Positions 44,890-56,724 of a DNA stretch of 64,000 bases are shown piece after piece. Made by a program: the position numbers and the translations under genes. The notes beneath the pieces were generated by a model, which was not told the origin of the DNA, did not search any database, and saw only the letters and a program-made list of their open reading frames with translations. Numbering within the stretch: position 1 is the first letter of the stretch; each line of letters starts with the position of its first letter. The stretch comes from an uncultured Oscillospiraceae bacterium (GTDB lineage: Bacteria; Bacillota; Clostridia; Oscillospirales; Ruminococcaceae): contig CAKSEO010000005.1 in the NCBI GenBank assembly GCA_934446565.1, forward strand, positions 1 through 64,000, read 5' to 3'.

Positions 44890-44925
44890 GTAAAAGGACC
44901 CTACGCTTGCGGTAAGGTCCTTTCA
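44890..44925 (-). terminator. Terminator of the sugar-binding lipoprotein gene
   Basis: Minus-strand AAAGGACC, with TACCGC/GCGTA pairing inside, then GGTCCTTTTACTT, a few bases after the stop codon. Confidence 0.82.
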
Positions 44926-44929
44926 TTTA

Positions 44930-46429
44930 TCAGCCGTTGATTATCGAATCAATTACAGGCGAATACTCCGCGCTCAGCTTCGTGAACGACTCGCCGTGGA
45001 ACATCGGGTCGAACAGGATAGTGTTGCAGATAGTCTTGAGGTCGTCGTTGAAGCCCCAGCAGTCGTCAAACGTGAAGCTGAACTTCGTGGGGTCCGTCAT
45101 ATCCTGCCACAGGTCGTACTGACGCTCGTCCCATACGAGCGCCCACTTCTGGAGCCCCTCATACTTGCCGCTGGTGAAGTAAACAGGCTCCGGGTTTACC
45201 GCTTCCTGCTTCTTCGTCGCGTTCACAGCCGGGTCGGTTTCGTATACGCGGCAGAGATTTATCCAGTCAAGCGCGCCCTTCTTGTTCTTCGCGCCCTTTG
45301 CGATGAGGTATCCGAACGTGTCGTACGCAATGTAGTACTTGTCAGACTGCGGGTCGCGCGGGAACGGTACGAACGCGAAATCCGACACCGTATTGCAGAT
45401 GTCGTCCGCTGCGCCCGGCTTGTTCTGTATCTGACCTGCTGCCGCGCCGTAGGTCCACTCGGGGTTCATTCCCAGGAACAGGATACGGTCGGAATTCTCA
45501 GCCCAGAGCTGCGGGGATACCCAGTCGCCTATCTCGCTCTGGTAGGTCAGGCCGTTTCTGTAGAGGTCTGCGCAGTACTCCATCGCGCGGGATACGTTGA
45601 TGTCGCTGATGTTGTTCTTCGCTGTGCCGTCCTCCTGAACCTTTACGAGCGAGGTTCCGGTGGTCGCAATGAAGCTCATCGCGCCCTCGCCTGCGTAGCC
45701 GATGTGAGAGTCGTCAGCGTTGCACCAGTCGATGAGCAGCTGCTTGAACGTGTCCCAGGTCCACTGGTTGTTCATGTAGAGGTCGTAGGGGTCCTCCAGC
45801 GCGTATTCCTCCAGGGACTTGCGGTTGTAGTTCAGCGCAAAGTTCGTGGTTATGCGGTAGGGGTAGTAATAGTGCTTGCCCTTGTACGCGAAGCGCTCCG
45901 CAGTTTCAGCCATGCCCGACCACAGCGGGGAGGTCATGTCGATGTCGCCGTCGAGCGGCTCGTACATGTTCTTGCTCATTCCCGTCGGGAAGGACTGCCA
46001 CTCGTATCTTACGATATCCGGCGAATCGTCGGAAGATATCATCGTTGCGAGCTTCTCGAAGTAAGCCGCGCCGCTGGTGGTGGAAACATACTGGATGTCG
46101 CCGCCGTACAGCTCGCTGTTGAATATCTTGTACTGCTCGGACGCGCTGCCGTCGGTGATGAGGTCGTAGTAGCCCAGCCACACGATGGTGCCGCTGTTGC
46201 CGTCCGGAGTGTAGGCGTCGGTGCCGACTTCCTTTATCTCTGCGTCGGTGGGCGCGTTGTCGTCCGGGTCGGTGGTGGTCGTTGCGACTGTCGTTGTCAC
46301 TGCCGGAGCGCCCGGTGTATTGCCGGAAGTGGCTCCGCTGGATACTGCGGCTTCCTCGTCGCAGGCGGTCAGGCTTACCAGCATTGCCGCTGTCAGCACG
46401 CCGCTAAGTATTCTTTTAGATGTTGTCAT
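44930..46429 (-). CDS. Extracellular solute-binding lipoprotein, ABC sugar type
   Basis: A 499-residue family 1-type solute-binding protein. Signal peptide with lipobox SLTAC (Cys 23), a Thr/Pro-rich linker, and the bilobed fold (GTIVWLGYYD near 83, the NDQWTWDTFKQLL-type segment near 225). Such proteins bind oligosaccharides for an ABC importer; no permease or ATPase gene for it is in this window. GGAGGAAA precedes the ATG. An earlier frame start at 46549 runs through the inserted repeat and is rejected. It shares orientation with the two GH2 genes but has its own promoter. Confidence 0.82.
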   Translation of the reverse strand: MTTSKRILSGVLTAAMLVSLTACDEEAAVSSGATSGNTPGAPAVTTTVATTTTDPDDNAPTDAEIKEVGTDAYTPDGNSGTIVWLGYYDLITDGSASEQYKIFNSELYGGDIQYVSTTSGAAYFEKLATMISSDDSPDIVRYEWQSFPTGMSKNMYEPLDGDIDMTSPLWSGMAETAERFAYKGKHYYYPYRITTNFALNYNRKSLEEYALEDPYDLYMNNQWTWDTFKQLLIDWCNADDSHIGYAGEGAMSFIATTGTSLVKVQEDGTAKNNISDINVSRAMEYCADLYRNGLTYQSEIGDWVSPQLWAENSDRILFLGMNPEWTYGAAAGQIQNKPGAADDICNTVSDFAFVPFPRDPQSDKYYIAYDTFGYLIAKGAKNKKGALDWINLCRVYETDPAVNATKKQEAVNPEPVYFTSGKYEGLQKWALVWDERQYDLWQDMTDPTKFSFTFDDCWGFNDDLKTICNTILFDPMFHGESFTKLSAEYSPVIDSIING

Positions 46430-46450
46430 TGATTTCCTCCTGATTTTAAT

Positions 46451-46574
46451 GGTCACCTCTAAAATCCGGTTTGAAAAGGGAAAATTGGCAGAGTGCGCCG
46501 AATGCGAGAAGGTTTGACGAAGCAGGCGGCGTGCTATGCTCATTTTCACTCAAGCGAGGTTTTTAGAGTTGACC
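46451..46574. repeat. Terminal-inverted-repeat element (MITE-like), 124 bases
   Basis: GGTCACCTCTAAAA (46451-46464) is matched by the reverse complement of TTTTTAGAGTTGACC (46560-46574), 13 of 14 or better. The element is non-coding and falls within the leader between the promoter and the ribosome binding site of the sugar-binding lipoprotein gene. Confidence 0.65.
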
Positions 46575-46578
46575 TATA

Positions 46579-46634
46579 TGATGTCATCATCAAGATAACG
46601 TTTACATTATACACCTTTCCGAAGAAAAATGCAA
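46579..46634 (-). promoter_or_regulatory. Promoter and cre/LacI-type operator of the sugar-binding lipoprotein
   Basis: Minus-strand TTGCAT (46634-46629), 17 bases, TATAAT (46611-46606). Immediately downstream is ATGTAAACGTTATCT (46607-46593), which matches the CcpA cre consensus at all but the last base and overlaps the start of transcription, so catabolite repression or a LacI-family repressor is expected. A short palindrome TGATGTCATCA lies at 46579-46589. Confidence 0.75.
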
Positions 46635-46649
46635 GTAAAAATCAGGTAA

Positions 46650-49600
46650 TTACTTAATAAATCTAAAAAATTTAAAATCAAAGTCGCTGCCCGGGAGGAA
46701 CGTGAAGCTTATTTTCTGCTTTCCGGAAACGCCCTCCAGCGGGAATTCCCGCTCGACATAGCTGTCCTCGCCGTCCGTGCGGAACTCGCAGAGAATGCGC
46801 TGACCCTCCCCAGTGGTGAGGTGAATGCTGTTCAGCGGCAGCGGGGAACGTCCGCAGATGACGAGCTTTGCGGGCCGCTCATCCGTGAAGTCGAACTCGC
46901 CGAAGTCGAGCACCACGTTGTTGCCGATACCGGTCACCTCGTCGCCGCTCCGCGTGAATTTGTCGCCGTATATCTGCTCCGCCCGGGCTGCGTAATTCTC
47001 CGCGAACTCACGGTGCGAACGCTCGAACGAGAATCCGCTCATCTGGTAGCCGCAGTCGGTCATCATGCAGACAGTGTGAACTCCGCGCAGCTTCTTCGAC
47101 AGCCTGTAGGTTTCCGGAATGAATACCATCCAGTCGGGCTTCTCGTGGTAGGTGAACTCGCCGAGCAGCTCGCCCTCACCGGGAATGCCGTCGTATATCC
47201 ACAGCTTCACGGGGTCGAGGGTGTTCGCCCATATCGCGACGGTCACGGTATCGGAGCCCTCCGCGCCGAAGTCAACGTTATCATACGCCGCCCAGGACTT
47301 TCCGCCGAACGCGAAGCCGACTCCCCTGTTGACGCCGCTGCAAATATTCTCGCTCGCCCTGGAGTAAAGCCCGCCCGGCACGAATCCGTACGGGTCGATG
47401 AACGCCGCGCCCAGCCCGCTCGCAGTGAACGGCAGTACCGACAGGATGTGCACCCGCTCCGTTCCGTTCTTGCAGAGCGCGCGGAGGTAAAATTCGCCGT
47501 CGCCCTTGGCGCGGACGGTGACGGTGCCGTCGGCGTTCACCGCGCAGTCCGCGATGTTGGTGACTATACCGGTGATGTTGGTCACGCGGTACTCTATCTC
47601 CCCCGCCATGTCCGCGTTCGCCGGGAATATCAGCGTTTTCACGGTTATCTCGCGGCGGTCGGGTGTGAACTCCAGCGAATCTGCCAGCAGCTCCACCTTG
47701 CGGACGGGGATTTCGTCGTCCCTGCCGCACTCGGTGGGCGCGAAAGTCAGCGTTTCGTTGCAGGAAACGCCGCTTTCGTGCTCCGCCGTTTCCGCTTTCA
47801 GCGTTACCGCGCAGTCGGGAAGCCCCGGGGACTGCAATATCACGCGGATGTCTCCGGCTTCCTCGGTCGCGCCTATCACCGCCAGCAGCCTGCCGGAAAA
47901 CAGCCTGCGGGACGTCCCCTTGTACTGGTCGTAATCGGTGCTGTCGCCGTTGTCAAGCCCCATCAGCCTGCCCGCGCCCTCTACCGTGACGTTCACCCGG
48001 TTGGCTGCGTTGGCGCAGAACGTTCCGTTCTCGTCGTACGCCGCTATCTCCAGGTATATCAGGTCGCTTCCGTCTGCGCGGATAACCGTCTTGTCCGGGA
48101 CTGCCTCCAGCCTTACCGCGTCGCCGAACGAGCGCGTGACGTCCTCGGCGATGATACTGCCGTTTTCATCATACGCCAGGGCTTTCAGCTCCCCCTTGTG
48201 GTAGGGGATAATGTAGTCGGCGGTGAGCTTCTGACCGTGCGCGTGGTCGATGTCGAACGCGCCCTGGGAGGTTCCGTTCAGGAACAGCTCGACCCGCGGC
48301 GCGTTGGAGCACACTCTCACGTCTATCGGCTGACCCTCGTTGAAATCCCAGTGCGGGAAAATGTGCACGAACGGCGACTTCTTGCAGTCCGTCCACTCCG
48401 CGCGGAAAACGTAGGCGCTGTCCTTGGGGAAACCTGCGGTATCGTACTGCCCGAAGTAGGAATTCTTCGTGCTGTACGGGGTCGGCTCGCCGATGTAGTC
48501 GAAGCCCGTCCAGATGAACTGACCCGCGCAGAATTCCGCGTCGCGGTCCTTTATAATGCAGTCCTCGGTGTTTTTCGCGCCCCAGCCGGTGCAGCTGTTG
48601 CCCACCGAGGAGCACTGCTCGTCGTCGTCCGCAAGGACGGTCTGGGAAAGCGGGAAGTGGTAGATACCGCGGCTCTGTACCACCGAAGCGGTCTCGCTGC
48701 CGTATATCGCCCAGTCCGGGTGAGCCTTGTGGTGCTCCTCGTAGAGCCGCTCGCCGTAGTTGTAACCCACCAGCTTGAGAATATCCGCGCATTTCTGTCC
48801 GTTCTCCCACTGCATGTAGTTCGAGCCGAACGTCGCATGACCGTTGCCGTTCGGGTCGTGGAGCTTCACCAGCCGCTTCAGCAGCGATGTTACCTCCTGA
48901 CCGCGCTCGTCCGCGTGGGTGTCGAATATCTCGTTGCCTACGCTCCAGCCGATGACGGAGGGGTGATTGCGGTCGCGGCGTACCCAGGAAGCGACGTCCC
49001 TTTCCACCCACTCGTCAAAGAACCGCGCGTAGTCGTAGTCGGTCTTGCTGCGCTCCCACATGTCGAATCCCTCGGAGAGCACCAGCATGCCGAATTCGTC
49101 CGCAAGCTCCATGAACTCCTGCGCCGGCATGTTGTGGGATGTCCTTATCGCGTTAACGCCCATCTCGCGGAGCTTTGTGAATCTGCGGAGTATCGCCGCG
49201 CGGTTGGAAACAGCGCCCAGGCAGCCGTTGTCGTGATGCTCGCAGGAACCATGCAGCTTTACATGCCGCCCGTTGAGCAGGAATCCCCGGTCGGCGGTGA
49301 ACTCCGCAGTGCGGAATCCGAAGCGCTGGGAAACGCGCTGAACGATGTCCCCACCGCAGACTATCTCGGACACCAGCGTGTACAGATTCGGGGATTCAAT
49401 ATCCCACAGCGCCGGGGAATCCACGCGCAGCGCCTGCGCCGTCACGGAGTACGCCGCGCCATCCACGCGCACCGCCCCGGGAATGCAGGAAGCGTCCGCC
49501 GCGCAGGCGTCGGATTCCGCCGAAGCGACCGCTTTGCCGGAGGGGTCGAGCACCGTCTGGCGGAGCCGCGTCCCCGCGACTGGAGTTCCCTCCGGGCGCA

Positions 49601-50126
49601 GCACCTCGGAGGTGACGTTCACGTTCCAGGATTCGCCGCGCTTTTCGGTGGAGATGTACACGCCGTCGTTCCCGAAGCGGGTTTCCGGGGATTCGCACAG
49701 CCAGACGTTACGGTAGATTCCCGCGCCGGAGTACCAGCGGGAGTTCGGAGCGTGGTGGTCTACGCGCACCAGTATCGTATTTTCGCCGTCCGCGACAAGG
49801 TCGGTCACGTCAAACTGGAACGCGGAATAGCCGTACTTCCACTCGCCTGCGGGCTTTCCGTTGACGTAAACGCGGGAATCCATGTAAACTCCGTCGAACC
49901 GGATATAGGTGCGCACGCCGGGCTTCTTCGCGTAGGTGAATACCTTTCTGTACCATCCGGTGGAGGTTTCGTAGAGGTTATTCGTGTTGTATATCAGCCA
50001 GTCATGCGGGAGGTCTACCGGCTTAAAGCCGAGGTTCTCGGAGTATTCCGCACCGAACGGGGCTTTGTGAAATTCCCAGCCGTTGCAGAAAAGCTGACGG
50101 TTATTGTAGGTATCGCAAAAACTCAT
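46650..50126 (-). CDS. Glycoside hydrolase family 2 beta-galactosidase with C-terminal extension
   Basis: A 1158-residue GH2 enzyme. Order: jelly-roll sugar-binding domain (about 15-190), Ig-like domain, catalytic barrel with acid/base in WSVGNEIFDTH (near 405) and nucleophile in YGSETAS (near 478), then about 500 residues of Ig-like and a C-terminal CBM-like domain (about 935-1158). There is no signal peptide, so it acts in the cytoplasm, probably on beta-galactosides. The start MSFCDTYNN follows AAGGAGA. It begins one base after the LacZ-type gene stops, so the two are one operon. Confidence 0.87.
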   Translation of the reverse strand: MSFCDTYNNRQLFCNGWEFHKAPFGAEYSENLGFKPVDLPHDWLIYNTNNLYETSTGWYRKVFTYAKKPGVRTYIRFDGVYMDSRVYVNGKPAGEWKYGYSAFQFDVTDLVADGENTILVRVDHHAPNSRWYSGAGIYRNVWLCESPETRFGNDGVYISTEKRGESWNVNVTSEVLRPEGTPVAGTRLRQTVLDPSGKAVASAESDACAADASCIPGAVRVDGAAYSVTAQALRVDSPALWDIESPNLYTLVSEIVCGGDIVQRVSQRFGFRTAEFTADRGFLLNGRHVKLHGSCEHHDNGCLGAVSNRAAILRRFTKLREMGVNAIRTSHNMPAQEFMELADEFGMLVLSEGFDMWERSKTDYDYARFFDEWVERDVASWVRRDRNHPSVIGWSVGNEIFDTHADERGQEVTSLLKRLVKLHDPNGNGHATFGSNYMQWENGQKCADILKLVGYNYGERLYEEHHKAHPDWAIYGSETASVVQSRGIYHFPLSQTVLADDDEQCSSVGNSCTGWGAKNTEDCIIKDRDAEFCAGQFIWTGFDYIGEPTPYSTKNSYFGQYDTAGFPKDSAYVFRAEWTDCKKSPFVHIFPHWDFNEGQPIDVRVCSNAPRVELFLNGTSQGAFDIDHAHGQKLTADYIIPYHKGELKALAYDENGSIIAEDVTRSFGDAVRLEAVPDKTVIRADGSDLIYLEIAAYDENGTFCANAANRVNVTVEGAGRLMGLDNGDSTDYDQYKGTSRRLFSGRLLAVIGATEEAGDIRVILQSPGLPDCAVTLKAETAEHESGVSCNETLTFAPTECGRDDEIPVRKVELLADSLEFTPDRREITVKTLIFPANADMAGEIEYRVTNITGIVTNIADCAVNADGTVTVRAKGDGEFYLRALCKNGTERVHILSVLPFTASGLGAAFIDPYGFVPGGLYSRASENICSGVNRGVGFAFGGKSWAAYDNVDFGAEGSDTVTVAIWANTLDPVKLWIYDGIPGEGELLGEFTYHEKPDWMVFIPETYRLSKKLRGVHTVCMMTDCGYQMSGFSFERSHREFAENYAARAEQIYGDKFTRSGDEVTGIGNNVVLDFGEFDFTDERPAKLVICGRSPLPLNSIHLTTGEGQRILCEFRTDGEDSYVEREFPLEGVSGKQKISFTFLPGSDFDFKFFRFIK

Positions 50127-50127
50127 G

Positions 50128-53206
<3,079 letters not shown>

Positions 53207-53220
53207 TATCTTGTAACAAT

Positions 53221-54051
53221 ATGAATATCGGAGTTGATTTTTTGGTTTATTCGGATTACCCTATTCTCAGAGACGAGCAGAAACTCCCGCTGTTCCTGCT
53301 GAACATGGGACTGCACCTGTGTCAGGATCACGTTATCCGCCCGGAGGGTCACAGCTCGCCGCAGATACTTTTCTGCACCCGGGGCAGCGGCACGCTCGTC
53401 GTGGACGGCAGGAAATTCGCCGTCCCGGCGTGCTCTGCGATATTCCTCCCGGCGGCTTATCCGCACGAATACTACGCAAACGAGGACGTCTGGGACATAC
53501 ACTGGGTCGTGCCGGGAGGGTACGCCGCCGAGGATATTCTAAGGCAGTTCGGGCTGGAAAGCCCCATGGTCTGCGAGCTCAGCGACACCCGCATGCTGGA
53601 GCACATCTTCCGGAAAATGCACGACGCGATACGCGCGGACAGCTTCTTCGGGAACTACAGAGCCTCCGGTTATTTGTATGATTTTCTTATCGAGCTGTAC
53701 CACATAATCTCCGCCAAGGGGACTTCCGGCGCGCCCGCTCCGGCGCTGATGAGGGCGCTCGACCTTATAAACGGGAATTTCGCACAGCCACTCGGAATGG
53801 CGGAGCTGTGCGCCGCGGCGGGGGTCTCCAGCCAGCATCTGTGCCTGCTTTTCCGCACCACGCTCGGACTGCGCCCGATGGAGTACATCGCCCGGCGGCG
53901 TATCCAGGAAGCCAAGGCACTGCTGACCTCCACCAGCCTCAGCGTCGGCAAGATAGCGGAGCAGTCCGGATTCGGCTCGGAGAGCTACTTCTGCAAGCTT
54001 TTCCGGAAATACGAGGGGATAACCCCCACATCTTTCCGCAATACAAAATAA
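53221..54051 (+). CDS. AraC-family transcriptional regulator
   Basis: A 276-residue regulator: N-terminal cupin sugar-binding domain (about 25-130) and a C-terminal pair of helix-turn-helix motifs (about 180-275; MAELCAAAGVSSQHLC and IAEQSGFGSESYFCKLFRKYEG). It is divergent from two GH2 genes and probably controls them. ATG 53221 is used here but has no ribosome binding site and falls about 8 bases from the predicted transcript start. A TTG at 53242, with GGAG at 53230-53233, is the better-supported translation start and would remove 7 residues. Confidence 0.85.
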   Translation: MNIGVDFLVYSDYPILRDEQKLPLFLLNMGLHLCQDHVIRPEGHSSPQILFCTRGSGTLVVDGRKFAVPACSAIFLPAAYPHEYYANEDVWDIHWVVPGGYAAEDILRQFGLESPMVCELSDTRMLEHIFRKMHDAIRADSFFGNYRASGYLYDFLIELYHIISAKGTSGAPAPALMRALDLINGNFAQPLGMAELCAAAGVSSQHLCLLFRTTLGLRPMEYIARRRIQEAKALLTSTSLSVGKIAEQSGFGSESYFCKLFRKYEGITPTSFRNTK

Positions 54052-54053
54052 CC

Positions 54054-54240
54054 AGACCGTCGAAAAAGTCACTAAAGTGACTTTTCCGCCGAACATCCGC
54101 CCCACGCGCACAGCGTAAGGCGTAGCCGTCGCCTAGACACTTGTGCGGATAGAAGTGTTTTTTGCCCCGGGAAACCCGGAGCAAAAAACAGATTTCAAAA
54201 GCCCGCTTCGCGGGCAAATTCGATTTTTTCGACAAGCTGA
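54054..54240. repeat. Structured intergenic repeat, copy B (187 bases)
   Basis: It starts 2 bases after the AraC stop. The first 49 bases equal the start of copy A (reverse complement of 24-72). Three stem-loops follow one another: 54064-54085 (10-bp), 54157-54189 (9+5 bp, GTTTTTTGC with GCAAAAAAC and a CCGGG/CCCGG inner stem), and 54201-54215 (GCCCGC with GCGGGC). The last 17 bases TTTTTTCGACAAGCTGA, reversed, match the left edge of the element at 28585. No coding region. Confidence 0.8.
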
Positions 54241-54260
54241 ATAACCTCGCAATCCCGGAC

Positions 54261-54289
54261 TTGATTATTGCGCCGGATTATGCTATAAT
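54261..54289 (+). promoter_or_regulatory. Promoter of the TAXI-GltS-microprotein operon
   Basis: TTGATT (54261-54266), 17 bases, TATAAT (54284-54289). It starts about 20 bases after the end of repeat copy B. Confidence 0.83.
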
Positions 54290-54320
54290 GATATGATGAC
54301 GCTAAGAAAGGAACGATAGA

Positions 54321-55313
54321 ATGAATATAAAGAAACTGCTGCTTTCTGCGGCGGCTGTGCTTCTTTCGCTGACGGTGCTGTGCTCCTGCGGGGAAAACGC
54401 GGAGCTGCGGCTCGGCACGGGCAATCCCGGCGGTATCTACTACGCCTACGGCACTATGCTCCGGGAGCTCGACGACTGCGGCCTGAACGTCAAGAAAACC
54501 GAGGGCTCCCGCGCCAACATGCGGCTCATGAGCGAGGGCTTCCTCGACCTTGCGATCGTGCAGAGCGACGTGCTTTACGAGGCGGTCAGCGGCACCGGCG
54601 CTTTCGAGGGGAATCCGGTCAACAACGTCAGAGCCGTCGCGGGGCTTTACTACGAGTACTTCCAGATAGTGACATGCAGCGATTCCGGGATAGTCGCCAT
54701 AGCCGACCTGAAAGGGCGGAAGATCTCCGTAGGCGAGGAGGGCTCCGGAGTTGCGAAAAACGCGGAGTACCTGCTGCTTTCCGCGGGCATCCCCTACAGC
54801 TCCGTTGAGACGGTGAACATGTCCTACGCGGAATCCGCCGCCGCCCTCGAAAGCGGCGAGATAGACGCGTTCTTCGCCATACTCGGCGCGCCAGCGACCG
54901 TGATAACCGAGCTCGCTCAGAATTCCGCCATCGCGTTCATCCCGCTGGACGAGCGCACCGTTGCCGCAATGACCGAGCTTTACTCCGGCTACTACGCTGC
55001 GGCTATCCCCGCCGGTACATACGCCGGGCAGTCCGATGAGATTCCCACCGTCGGCGTGAAGGCAGTGCTGACTGCGAACAGCCGCGTCAGCAGCGAGAGC
55101 GTCCGCGCAGTCACCGCGGTGCTTTTCGAGAAAGCCGACGACCTGAAATACACCATGACCGTTCCCGCGCCGGATATCGAATTCGCCGTGACGGATATCC
55201 CCTGCCGCTTCCACCAGGGCGCGGCGGACTACTATTCCTGGAACGGCGTGTCCGTCAACACCGAGTCCGCTTCTTCGCCGGCTGGGCTGCTGCTTGCCGC
55301 GACCGGCGATTAA
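54321..55313 (+). CDS. TAXI-family solute-binding lipoprotein
   Basis: A 330-residue lipoprotein (lipobox VLCSC, Cys near 23) of the TAXI type, the binding proteins of one class of TRAP transporters. The motif GTGNPGGIYYAYG (near 33) and the TEGSRANMRLMSEGFLDLAIVQSDV segment are diagnostic. Family members bind small carboxylates such as glutamate or 2-oxoglutarate. There is no DctQ/DctM pair next to it; instead a GltS symporter begins 15 bases after its stop. AAAGGAAC precedes the ATG. Confidence 0.85.
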   Translation: MNIKKLLLSAAAVLLSLTVLCSCGENAELRLGTGNPGGIYYAYGTMLRELDDCGLNVKKTEGSRANMRLMSEGFLDLAIVQSDVLYEAVSGTGAFEGNPVNNVRAVAGLYYEYFQIVTCSDSGIVAIADLKGRKISVGEEGSGVAKNAEYLLLSAGIPYSSVETVNMSYAESAAALESGEIDAFFAILGAPATVITELAQNSAIAFIPLDERTVAAMTELYSGYYAAAIPAGTYAGQSDEIPTVGVKAVLTANSRVSSESVRAVTAVLFEKADDLKYTMTVPAPDIEFAVTDIPCRFHQGAADYYSWNGVSVNTESASSPAGLLLAATGD

Positions 55314-55328
55314 GGAGGTACTAAACTT

Positions 55329-56522
55329 TTGCACATACTTAATATCGACATGTATCAGACTCTCGCAGTCGCTGTGGGAGTGCTGTTTATCGGAGGTTTC
55401 CTCAAGAAGAAGATACGCATTCTCGAAACCTTCTGCATTCCCGCACCGGTCATCGGCGGTCTTATTTTCGCGCTGGTCTCCTGCCTGCTTTACGTCACCG
55501 GAGTCGTGGAATTCAACTTCGACGAAACGCTGAAAAACGTCTGCATGGTGATGTTCTTCACCTCGGTAGGATTCCAGGCTAGCCTCAAGGTGCTGAGAGC
55601 CGGCGGGCTCAGCCTCGTTATCTTCCTGGGCTGCCTGTTCGTGCTCATCGTGGTGCAGAACCTCGCGGCTGTCGGGCTTTCCGAGGTGCTGAACATCAGC
55701 CCGCTCATCGGGATGTGCACCGGCTCGATACCGATGGTCGGCGGTCACGGGACTTCCGGCGCGTTCGGTCCGGTGCTGGAGGACTTCGGCATCGAGGGCG
55801 CTACCACGTTCTGCACGGCCGCCGCAACGTTCGGACTTATCATCGGCTCGCTGATGGGCGGTCCGCTCGCACACCGCCTGATAATCCGCCACGACCTCAT
55901 GAAGCACGTCGCAGCGGAGGACGCGACTATCCTCGCCGAGGAGGAGCAGAAACACCACCGGTCGGTCAGCATGTACGCTCCGGCGGCATATCAGATCGCC
56001 ATCGCGATGGGTCTCGGCACGGTGGTCTCCTGGGCGCTTTCCCTCACCGGGATGACGTTCCCTATCTACATAGGCTCGATGATAGTTGCGGCGTTCATGC
56101 GCAACATCGACGAGTACACCGGCAAGCTCCACATCCACATGGGTGAGATAAACGACATCGGCGGTATCTGCCTGTCGCTGTTCCTTGGTATCGCGATGAT
56201 AACGCTGAAGCTGTGGCAGCTCGCAGAGCTCGCGCTCCCGCTGGTGGTGCTGCTCGTGGCGCAGGTGATCATCATGGCGCTGTTCTCCTATTTCGTCGTG
56301 TTCAACGTCATGGGCAGGGACTACGACGCGGCGGTGCTCTCCGCGGGCGTCTGCGGCTTCGGAATGGGCGCTACGCCCAACGCGATGGCCAACATGCAGG
56401 CGATAACCGAGAAATTCGCGCCCTCCGTCAAGGCGTACCTGCTGGTGCCAATCGTCGGAAGTATGTTCGCGGATTTTATCAACAGTCTGGTCATCACGTT
56501 CTTCATTAATTTCCTGAACTGA
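55329..56522 (+). CDS. gltS: GltS-type sodium/glutamate symporter
   Basis: A 397-residue membrane protein with about ten to eleven hydrophobic segments of the GltS (ESS) family: an N-terminal VAVGVLFIGGFLKKKI segment, a GGHGTSGAFGPVLEDFG loop (near 140), and FGMGATPNAMANM (near 342), the paired reentrant loops of the family. The start is TTG at 55329, chosen because AGGAGGTA lies 11 bases upstream and overlaps the TAXI stop codon; there is no usable ATG nearby. It would bring an acidic amino acid or similar anion in with sodium. The upstream binding protein is unusual for this family. Confidence 0.87.
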   Translation: MHILNIDMYQTLAVAVGVLFIGGFLKKKIRILETFCIPAPVIGGLIFALVSCLLYVTGVVEFNFDETLKNVCMVMFFTSVGFQASLKVLRAGGLSLVIFLGCLFVLIVVQNLAAVGLSEVLNISPLIGMCTGSIPMVGGHGTSGAFGPVLEDFGIEGATTFCTAAATFGLIIGSLMGGPLAHRLIIRHDLMKHVAAEDATILAEEEQKHHRSVSMYAPAAYQIAIAMGLGTVVSWALSLTGMTFPIYIGSMIVAAFMRNIDEYTGKLHIHMGEINDIGGICLSLFLGIAMITLKLWQLAELALPLVVLLVAQVIIMALFSYFVVFNVMGRDYDAAVLSAGVCGFGMGATPNAMANMQAITEKFAPSVKAYLLVPIVGSMFADFINSLVITFFINFLN

Positions 56523-56540
56523 CAGGATGGAGGTAGTTTT

Positions 56541-56720
56541 ATGAAAGACAAAAACAACAAGCTGGATTTCTTTTCGGAAAACCTGGCGTTCCCCGAGGTG
56601 CACGTCGATTCCCAGAAAAACGAGGACGACAACGAACCCGCCGCGCCCCACGGCGATGTTGCGATAGATAATCTCGCCGTCCCGGAGGTCAAAATAAAGG
56701 ATAAGAAAAGGAACAAATAA
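56541..56720 (+). CDS. 59-residue microprotein with an internal repeat
   Basis: It starts ATG 56541 after a GGAGG (56529-56533) and lies 18 bases past the gltS stop. The sequence contains two copies of a pattern: ENLAFPEVHVD (about 13-23) and DNLAVPEVKIK (about 43-53), separated by an acidic, Pro-rich linker, and ends in Lys/Arg. No signal or membrane segment. It is strongly hydrophilic and likely disordered between the repeats. A terminator follows immediately, so it is the last gene of the TAXI-GltS operon. Family not recognised. Confidence 0.65.
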   Translation: MKDKNNKLDFFSENLAFPEVHVDSQKNEDDNEPAAPHGDVAIDNLAVPEVKIKDKKRNK

Positions 56721-56724
56721 CACG

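Noticed and set aside
44996..46432. A 478-codon open frame on the plus strand opposite the sugar-binding protein
   Set aside because: The minus-strand lipoprotein has lipobox, ribosome binding site and promoter; the antisense frame is Val/Arg-rich and lacks a start site.
46430..46549. A longer N-terminus for the sugar-binding lipoprotein (start at 46549)
   Set aside because: It would run through the inserted repeat and lose the signal peptide position; GGAGGAAA directly supports the start at 46429.
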